The notes under the pieces: generated by a model
Told to the model about the DNA's origin: nothing
Seen by the model: only the letters and a program-made list of their open reading frames with translations
Database searches by the model: none
Source of the DNA: Herminiimonas fonticola
GTDB lineage: Bacteria; Pseudomonadota; Gammaproteobacteria; Burkholderiales; Burkholderiaceae_D
Length of the DNA: 64,000 nucleotides
Assembly: GCF_003293745.1 (NCBI RefSeq)
Contig: NZ_PTLZ01000004.1
Location: 215,469-279,468, forward strand
Direction: 5' to 3'
Shown here: one piece after another, positions 57,935-64,000 of the stretch
How positions within the stretch are numbered: position 1 is the stretch's first letter
How the letters are laid out: every line of letters starts with the position of its first letter
Made by a program: the position numbers and the translations under genes

Positions 57935-58909
57935 ATGACAAAAGTAATCAGAATTCAGGAAACAGGTGCTCCAGATGTAATGGAATACGTTGATGTCGAC
58001 TTGCCAGCGCCAGGTTCTGGTGAAGTGCTGGTACGCCAAATGGCTTGCGGTTTGAATTTCATCGATGTTTATTTCCGTACCGGTCTGTATCCGCAATCCT
58101 TGCCCGGCAGTTTGGGCATGGAAGGTGCGGGCGTGATCGAAGCAGTTGGTGCAAATGTTTCGCACGTCAAAGTCGGTGATCGCGTTGCATATGCTGGACG
58201 CCCACTCGGTGCTTACGCAGAAGCGCGCGTGATGCCAGCCGACGTTCTGGTCAAATTGCCGGATTCGATCAGTTTTGAGACTGCGGCTGCGATGATGCTG
58301 CAAGGCTTGACGGTGCAATATCTGTTTCGTCGCACATTTCGCTTGCAGGGTGGTGAAACCATCCTGTTTCACGCAGCTGCCGGTGGCGTTGGTTTGATCG
58401 CCTGCCAATGGGCACGTGCTTTGGGCGTGACGATGATAGGCACGGTAGGCTCGGATGAAAAGGCAGCGCTGGCAAAAGCAAATGGCTGCATACACACTAT
58501 CAACTACAACAAGGAAAATTTTGTTGAGCGCGTGAAAGAAATTACTGGCGGCAAAGGCGTGCCTGTCGTGTATGACTCGATCGGCAAAGATACCTTCATC
58601 GGTTCGCTGGATTGTCTTGCGCCGCTTGGCATGATGGTCAGTTTCGGTAGTGCATCTGGTCCTGTACCTCCTTTCGGTTTGAATGAATTGGCGACACGCG
58701 GATCGCTGTTTGTGACGCGGCCATCACTCTTCAATTACACCGCAAAGCGCGATGATCTGGAAATCATGGCGGCAGAATTATTCGGTATGGTCGAAAGCGG
58801 AAAGATAAAGATCGATATCAATCAACGTTATGCCTTGAAAGATGTGGCGCAGGCACATCGCGATCTTGAGTCGCGCAAAACTACCGGCTCATCGATTTTG
58901 ATTCCCTAA
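57935..58909 (+). CDS. qor: Quinone oxidoreductase, zinc-independent MDR family
   Basis: 324 residues. NADPH-dependent quinone reductase. Substrate domain with CGLNFIDVYFRTGLYP and GMEGAGVIEAVG; nucleotide-binding AAAGGVGLIACQWA (about 145-158). No catalytic-zinc Cys/His set. ATG chosen over a GTG four codons earlier. A small membrane protein gene follows after nine bases. Confidence 0.92.
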   Translation: MTKVIRIQETGAPDVMEYVDVDLPAPGSGEVLVRQMACGLNFIDVYFRTGLYPQSLPGSLGMEGAGVIEAVGANVSHVKVGDRVAYAGRPLGAYAEARVMPADVLVKLPDSISFETAAAMMLQGLTVQYLFRRTFRLQGGETILFHAAAGGVGLIACQWARALGVTMIGTVGSDEKAALAKANGCIHTINYNKENFVERVKEITGGKGVPVVYDSIGKDTFIGSLDCLAPLGMMVSFGSASGPVPPFGLNELATRGSLFVTRPSLFNYTAKRDDLEIMAAELFGMVESGKIKIDINQRYALKDVAQAHRDLESRKTTGSSILIP

Positions 58910-58918
58910 GGATTTTTG

Positions 58919-59089
58919 ATGCAAGAATTGGATACTGATGGCGTCAAGTTAGACGAGTCGCAGCTGGAAGAGGCATCTTCTGATTCCGATGGCAGGCCTA
59001 AATTCGGGCGTTTGCTTGTGCTGCTCGCGTTTGCCGTGGCGATAGTGGCGGCACTGACATTCGGTTCGCAAGCGTATTACACACCTTGA
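58919..59089 (+). CDS. Small single-pass membrane protein, unknown
   Basis: 56 residues. Acidic N-terminus (MQELDTDGVKLDESQLEEAS), then a hydrophobic helix about residues 32-50 (RLLVLLAFAVAIVAALTFG), ending QAYYTP. AAGGA lies eight bases before the ATG (58908-58912), overlapping the qor stop. With a strong terminator just after, it forms the second gene of a qor unit. No family recognised. Coding is supported by position, ribosome site and the helix. Confidence 0.65.
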   Translation: MQELDTDGVKLDESQLEEASSDSDGRPKFGRLLVLLAFAVAIVAALTFGSQAYYTP

Positions 59090-59118
59090 GAATTGATTGA
59101 TAGTAACCAGCGTTGAAT

Positions 59119-59151
59119 AAAAAATGGCGACCTACGGGGTCGCCATTTTTT
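59119..59151. terminator. Bidirectional terminator
   Basis: AAAAAATGGCGACC (59119-59132) with GGTCGCCATTTTTT (59138-59151), five-base loop; between converging units. Confidence 0.92.
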
Positions 59152-59200
59152 ATCTTGTATTCTTGCTCAACCATGAAGTCAGGCGTGACATGAATGGGGA

Positions 59201-59827
59201 TTAGTCTTTTATTTCCAGCTTCAAGCGACGCGGCACACCGTTAGGCCCAGGGAAATCCGCAAATGCGCTGCGTACCATATAAGGCATGGCAAACGCCAGC
59301 GAACCATTGGCTCCCTCGCTATTCACCGTAACGTCATACAGTTTTTTGCCATCCTTGCTGCGCGTAATCAGGACGTTGAGTTGACGCTGAAATAACTGGT
59401 AATGCACTTCCTGATATTGCGTCACCGGTCCCGGATACCAGAATGGATCGTAATAAGGGCCGTAATAACCGCGCCATCTAGGACCGTAATACGGGTAAGA
59501 AGGCCAATACGGATCGACGATAACCGGCTGGACTGTTTGCACATCGCGCACATCAATTCGATAGTTAACAACTACCTTCAGATTGGCACCGCGCGGATCT
59601 TGCGCTTCAGCAAAGCCGAGTCGGCCCAATTCATTGCGCACAAGATTTTCATAACTACGATATTCAAGATCGTTTTCCTTCTCGCCCTTACGATCGAAAA
59701 TATAGGTTTTATTCTGTAAATCAGCCGGCCATTCGTGAAATGCGACCACATCATTTCGAATAAACGAAGCGCAGCCGCTTAACAACAGGCTGGACAAGGC
59801 AAGTAATAACAATAAACCGCGACGCAA
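59201..59827 (-). CDS. DUF4136-type lipoprotein, TTG start
   Basis: 208 residues from a TTG start. AAGGAG lies seven bases before this TTG, and the product then begins MRRGLLLLLALSSLLLSGC, a short lipoprotein signal with lipobox LLSG-C at residue 18; starting at the upstream TTG (59878) would add 17 unlikely residues. Middle part (about 105-140) is Tyr/Pro/Trp/Gly-rich (YWPSYPYYGPRWRGYYG). The C-terminal half has YDVTVNSEG. DUF4136 members are envelope lipoproteins of unknown role. Divergent from pepN. Confidence 0.82.
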   Translation of the reverse strand: MRRGLLLLLALSSLLLSGCASFIRNDVVAFHEWPADLQNKTYIFDRKGEKENDLEYRSYENLVRNELGRLGFAEAQDPRGANLKVVVNYRIDVRDVQTVQPVIVDPYWPSYPYYGPRWRGYYGPYYDPFWYPGPVTQYQEVHYQLFQRQLNVLITRSKDGKKLYDVTVNSEGANGSLAFAMPYMVRSAFADFPGPNGVPRRLKLEIKD

Positions 59828-60060
59828 TTTGATTCTCCTTAAACCGGTATACACGGCATCACGACAGGATAACGGCAATCTGCAAAAGAGCAGTTACATT
59901 TTGTAAGCTGCCAGCCTCGCTTGCCATGTTGTCGGTATGATCACACATGCAAAGTTGAGCGGACTTTTTGCGGCTTATTAACTCAGACAAGCAGATTCCA
60001 TTTTCATTCCCATGATTGGTAAAATGGCCCTTTGCTTCACTCCCACCGAATCCTATTCCT

Positions 60061-62709
60061 ATGCGCACCGACACTTCCCCTGCGATTTATCGTAAAGACT
60101 ACACACCACCAAGTTATTGGGTACGCACTGTTCATATGGGTTTCGACCTCGATCCGTCGGCGACCCGTGTAGCGACACGCATTACCCTTGAGCGCAATTT
60201 CGACAGTACTGAAAAAGCGGTGGTTTTGTACGGCGATGAAGTGGAACTGGTGCAAATCCATTTAAACGGCAAAGCCCTGTCCAAGCGCGATTACGCGCTG
60301 AAAGATGGAGTATTGCGGATTCCGGTTGCTGTGAACGAAATCACGCTGGACATTGAAACCTTGATTCGGCCGGACAAAAATACTTCCTTGATGGGTTTGT
60401 ATGTATCAAGCGGAAATTTTTTCACGCAATGCGAAGCCGAAGGTTTCCGCAAAATTACCTACTTCCCGGATAGGCCGGATGTGATGGCGCAATATACCGT
60501 CATGCTGCGCGCGGACAAGACAAAATATCCTGTGTTGCTGTCGAACGGCAATTTGATAGAAGAAGGCGATCTGGGCGATGGTCGTCATTACGCCTTGTGG
60601 GAAGACCCGTTCAAGAAGCCCTCCTATCTGTTTGCACTGGTCGCCGGTCAACTGGTTTGTCAGGAAGAAACGATCAAACTCAAGTCCGGCCGCGATGCCT
60701 TGCTGCAGGTTTGGGTCGAGGATGGCAATCTCGACAAGACGCAGCACGCGATGGATTCGCTGATCAATAGCATACGCTGGGATGAAGAGCGCTTTGGTCT
60801 GGAACTGGATCTCGATCGCTTCATGATCGTCGCCGTTGGCGACTTCAATATGGGCGCGATGGAAAACAAGGGCTTGAACATTTTCAACACCAAGTACGTG
60901 CTGGCCAATCCTCGTATCGCAACCGATGTCGATTACGCGAATATCGAAGCGGTGGTCGGTCATGAATACTTCCATAACTGGACCGGCAATCGCGTGACCT
61001 GCCGCGACTGGTTTCAGTTATCGTTGAAAGAAGGATTGACCGTTTTCCGCGATCAAGAGTTCTCGGCTGATATGGTTGGTACCGATAGCGGTCGCGCAGT
61101 CAAACGTATTGATGATGTGCGCGTGCTGCGTCAGGCGCAGTTTCCGGAAGATGCGGGTCCGATGGCGCATCCGGTGCGTCCCGACTCGTTTGTCGAAATC
61201 AGCAACTTCTATACCGTCACAATTTATGAAAAAGGCGCAGAAGTTGTGCGCATGTACCAAACCTTGCTGGGGCGCGATGGTTTCCGCAAGGGCATGGACC
61301 TCTACTTCAAGCGCCATGATGGTCAAGCCGTTGAATGCGATGATTTCCGTGCGGCGATGTCGGCCGCGAATGGCCGTGATCTGACGCAGTTCGAGCGCTG
61401 GTACAGTCAGGCGGGTACGCCGCGTGTAACGGCGAAGACATCCTACGATGCGGCCAGCAAGACCTATGACATCACGCTGTCTCAATCTTGCCCGGCAACG
61501 CCGGGACAGGCAAAGAAGCTTTCTTTCCATATTCCGGTTGCCGTGGGTTTGCTCGATAGCAGCGGTAAAGACATGACATTGAAGCTGGACGGCGAAGTCG
61601 CCACGATAGGCACAGTCGTGCTGGAATTAACCTCGGCGCAGCAAACTTTCCGCTTTACCGATGTGAATGAGCAGCCAGTGCCGTCTATGCTGCGTAATTT
61701 TTCTGCGCCCATCGTGCTGGAATACGATTACAGCGAAGAAGAGCTGGCTTTCCTGATGGCGCACGATAGCGATGCATTCAATCGGTGGGAAGCTGGCCAA
61801 CGCCTGGCGACACGCCGTTTGCTGGCATTGACTTCGTCAGCGCAAAAATCGGACGCTTTGAGCATCGATCAAGCATTGAGCGACAGTTTGCGCGCGACCT
61901 TGAACGACACGCAGCTCGATCCAGCTTTCCGCGAAACCGTACTGACCTTGCCGGCAGAAACGGTGATTGCCGAACAAATGGATGTGATTGATCCGCAAGC
62001 AATCCATACCGCGCGCCGTTTTTTGCGTCATTCATTGGCGCAAGCTTTGCGTGCGGATTTCGTCGCTGCATATAAAGCGAATCAAACCAGGGGCAACTAC
62101 AGCCCGGATGCAACATCGTCCGGCAAACGCGCGTTGAAGAATTTGGCGCTCTCTTATATAGCGGAGCTGGATGACGCTGATGCGCACGCATTGGCGCAGG
62201 CGCAATATGACGTCGCGAATAATATGACTGATCGTATGGCATCCTTGTCGGCCTTGGCTAATAGTCAGGCGCCTGGCAAGGCGGCTGCGCTGGCACAGTT
62301 TTATAGCGATTTCGAGCAAGAACCCTTGGTGATCGATAAATGGTTCAGCTTGCAAGCGACGGCGCGCACCACTGATGTGGCTGCGGTGCGCAAGCTGATG
62401 TTGCACCCGGCGTTCTCCATCAAGAATCCGAATCGTGCACGCAGCCTGATATTCAGTTTCTGCAATGGCAATCCATCGCGTTTCCATGCGGCTGATGGTA
62501 GCGGTTATGTCTTTTGGGCTGAGCAAGTGATCGCGCTGGATGCAATCAATCCACAAGTTGGTGCTCGCTTGGCGCGTAGTCTGGATCGGTGGCGTAAATA
62601 CGCGCCGGAACTGCAGGAAAAAATGCACGCTGCCTTGAAACGGGTCGCGGCGGCCAAGCTTTCTAAAGATACGAAAGAAGTCGTGACGAAGTCGCTTGCA
62701 GCGACGTGA
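60061..62709 (+). CDS. pepN: Aminopeptidase N
   Basis: 882 residues, M1 zinc metallopeptidase removing N-terminal residues from peptides in the cytoplasm. GAMEN motif at 265-269; zinc site H301-E302-x2-H305 with E324. The large C-terminal helical domain (about 540-880) fits the E. coli PepN type. ATG chosen because homology starts at MRTDTSPAIYRKDYTPP; no clear Shine-Dalgarno is seen. fbp follows 115 bases later. Confidence 0.96.
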   Translation: MRTDTSPAIYRKDYTPPSYWVRTVHMGFDLDPSATRVATRITLERNFDSTEKAVVLYGDEVELVQIHLNGKALSKRDYALKDGVLRIPVAVNEITLDIETLIRPDKNTSLMGLYVSSGNFFTQCEAEGFRKITYFPDRPDVMAQYTVMLRADKTKYPVLLSNGNLIEEGDLGDGRHYALWEDPFKKPSYLFALVAGQLVCQEETIKLKSGRDALLQVWVEDGNLDKTQHAMDSLINSIRWDEERFGLELDLDRFMIVAVGDFNMGAMENKGLNIFNTKYVLANPRIATDVDYANIEAVVGHEYFHNWTGNRVTCRDWFQLSLKEGLTVFRDQEFSADMVGTDSGRAVKRIDDVRVLRQAQFPEDAGPMAHPVRPDSFVEISNFYTVTIYEKGAEVVRMYQTLLGRDGFRKGMDLYFKRHDGQAVECDDFRAAMSAANGRDLTQFERWYSQAGTPRVTAKTSYDAASKTYDITLSQSCPATPGQAKKLSFHIPVAVGLLDSSGKDMTLKLDGEVATIGTVVLELTSAQQTFRFTDVNEQPVPSMLRNFSAPIVLEYDYSEEELAFLMAHDSDAFNRWEAGQRLATRRLLALTSSAQKSDALSIDQALSDSLRATLNDTQLDPAFRETVLTLPAETVIAEQMDVIDPQAIHTARRFLRHSLAQALRADFVAAYKANQTRGNYSPDATSSGKRALKNLALSYIAELDDADAHALAQAQYDVANNMTDRMASLSALANSQAPGKAAALAQFYSDFEQEPLVIDKWFSLQATARTTDVAAVRKLMLHPAFSIKNPNRARSLIFSFCNGNPSRFHAADGSGYVFWAEQVIALDAINPQVGARLARSLDRWRKYAPELQEKMHAALKRVAAAKLSKDTKEVVTKSLAAT

Positions 62710-62824
62710 TTGATGGAAAAGTAATAGAGCAGCATACAATTGCCGGTCGAAACGACCGAGTTTGAGCTAGCAGTTTGATTAAAGCGCATTTGATTCAGCG
62801 CATTCGATAGAGATTAAGGACCAC

Positions 62825-63829
62825 ATGAAACGCATCAGCCTCACGCAATACCTGATTGAAGAGCAAAGACTGCACAACACCATCCCTGCAGAGTTGCGCT
62901 TGTTGATCGAAGTTGTCGCTCGCGCATGTAAAACCATCAGCCACGCAGTGGGCAAGGGTGAACTCGGTGAAGTGATGGGGTCGGCAGAAAGCGAAAACGT
63001 ACAAGGCGAAGTACAAAAAAAGCTCGACATCATTTCCAACGACATTTTGCTGGAAGCTAATGAATGGGGCGGCCATTTGGCTGCAATGGCGTCGGAAGAG
63101 ATGGAAACCATCCATCCGATTCCAAATCGCTACCCTATGGGCGAATACTTGTTGTTGTTCGATCCACTGGACGGTTCCAGCAATATCGATGTGAATGTTT
63201 CGATCGGCACGATCTTCTCGGTATTGAAAGCAGCCGACGGCATGCAAGCGCCGACCGAAGCTGATTTTCTGCAGCCGGGCAGCAAGCAAGTTGTCGCTGG
63301 TTACGCTGTTTATGGCCCGCAAACTGTATTGGTGCTGACTACTGGCAATGGCGTGCAGTGCTTTACGCTGGATCGTGAGATGGGTTCGTGGGTGATGACG
63401 CAAAAGAATATGCAGATTCCGGCGGATACCAAGGAATTTGCCATTAATGCATCGAATGCACGTCACTGGCATGCGCCGGTCAAACGTTATGTCGATGAAA
63501 TGCTGGCTGGCACCACTGGTCCGCGCGGCAAGGATTTCAATATGCGCTGGATCGCCTCGATGGTGGCTGATGTACATCGCATCCTTAATCGTGGCGGTGT
63601 CTTCATGTATCCAGCCGATGCACGTGAACCGGACAAGCCAGGCAAGCTGCGCCTTATGTATGAAGCGAACCCGATGGCATTCCTGGTGGAGCAAGCGGGT
63701 GGGGCAGCAACTGATGGTCAGCAACGTATATTAGATATCCAGCCAGAAAAGCTGCATCAGCGTGTGCCAGTGTTCCTTGGATCTAAAAATGAAGTTGAGT
63801 TGGTAACCAGTTATCACAAGACAAAGTAG
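62825..63829 (+). CDS. fbp: Fructose-1,6-bisphosphatase class I
   Basis: 334 residues. Hydrolyses fructose 1,6-bisphosphate in gluconeogenesis. Motifs: SEEMETIHP (metal Glu pair), [14 protein letters not shown] signature about residues 112-125, and C-terminal [18 protein letters not shown]. Length matches family (about 335). Possibly co-transcribed with pepN. TAAGGACC lies before the ATG. Confidence 0.96.
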   Translation: MKRISLTQYLIEEQRLHNTIPAELRLLIEVVARACKTISHAVGKGELGEVMGSAESENVQGEVQKKLDIISNDILLEANEWGGHLAAMASEEMETIHPIPNRYPMGEYLLLFDPLDGSSNIDVNVSIGTIFSVLKAADGMQAPTEADFLQPGSKQVVAGYAVYGPQTVLVLTTGNGVQCFTLDREMGSWVMTQKNMQIPADTKEFAINASNARHWHAPVKRYVDEMLAGTTGPRGKDFNMRWIASMVADVHRILNRGGVFMYPADAREPDKPGKLRLMYEANPMAFLVEQAGGAATDGQQRILDIQPEKLHQRVPVFLGSKNEVELVTSYHKTK

Positions 63830-63831
63830 CG

Positions 63832-63845
63832 CCTCTATATAGAGG
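63832..63845. promoter_or_regulatory. 14-base perfect palindrome after fbp
   Basis: CCTCTATATAGAGG, no spacer, three bases after the fbp stop. Too short for a terminator and without T-run; a possible protein site upstream of the next promoter. Confidence 0.35.
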
Positions 63846-63903
63846 GAAATCCTTTTGCTAAAAGCCTTTGATAAAAAGAATTAAAGTATTTTCTCAAAAG
63901 GGG

Positions 63904-63932
63904 TTGCCAAGGCATTGGGTGCTTGCTATAGT
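63904..63932 (+). promoter_or_regulatory. Strong sigma-70 promoter pointing out of the window
   Basis: TTGCCA (63904-63909), 17-base spacer, TATAGT (63927-63932), then a GC-rich discriminator (CGGCTCCCG). This form is common before tRNA or rRNA operons. The transcribed gene lies beyond base 64000. Confidence 0.65.
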
Positions 63933-64000
63933 TCGGCTCCCGTCGCAGAACAAGCAGCGAAACGCAGAGTGTAGCGAGCTGAATTGGGTGTGATGGGGGT

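Overview
The window reads as core chromosome of a Betaproteobacterium, most likely Burkholderiales/Oxalobacteraceae (Herminiimonas/Janthinobacterium type). This is inferred from protein families and gene order (rpsU-yqeY-dnaG-rpoD; hemF-nadD-rsfS-rlmH-maf-rng; dnaE-msbA), from moderate GC, and from an RpoD with a long Lys/Ala-rich N-terminus. No database search was possible. Coding density is high, both strands are used, and there is no rRNA operon, CRISPR array or intact insertion sequence.

Layout. 1-6 kb: nitrate/nitrite assimilation (nirB 3' end, nirD, nasA), then ybiB and cobA, which supplies siroheme precursor for NirB. 6-12.8 kb: an HI0933-type flavoprotein, then the macromolecular-synthesis cluster rpsU, yqeY, dnaG, rpoD, and a tRNA-Ile2 with anticodon CAT. 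12.8-19.8 kb: a probable decayed genomic island at the tRNA 3' end. It carries a MocR-type regulator and a phosphorelay (hybrid histidine kinase, two-headed receiver protein, receiver-EAL phosphodiesterase). It ends in a broken second copy of the tRNA and begins with what looks like the first nine codons of an integrase. 19.9-30.3 kb: signalling and metabolism (HD-GYP phosphodiesterase, PAS kinase/LuxR regulator pair, cyanase, cyclopropane fatty acid synthase with divergent LysR, Aer-like chemoreceptor, HD-GYP protein lacking metal ligands, membrane hypothetical). 30.7-44 kb: rhlE, gluQ, LysR/pirin pair, kdsA, trhO, dnaE, msbA and two glycosyltransferases. 44-52.9 kb: rng, maf, rlmH, rsfS, nadD, hemF, purD, yebC on the minus strand, then a HerA-like ATPase. 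52.9-57.8 kb: head-to-head remnants of an SDR gene and a GlxA-type regulator joined by one apparent deletion, a LysR/azoR pair, ribA and an EamA transporter. 57.9-64 kb: quinone oxidoreductase with a tiny membrane protein, a DUF4136 lipoprotein, pepN, fbp, and a strong outward promoter whose gene lies beyond the window.

The most interesting part is the 7-kb segment between the tRNA and its broken copy: a mobile-looking signalling cassette whose output should lower cyclic-di-GMP, next to chromosomal HD-GYP proteins of which one keeps and one has lost its catalytic ligands. Second is the SDR/GlxA scar, where one event seems to have removed the 5' ends of two divergent genes. Several perfect palindromes in divergent or leader regions (near 23.3, 25.4, 34.2 and 63.8 kb) are good operator candidates.
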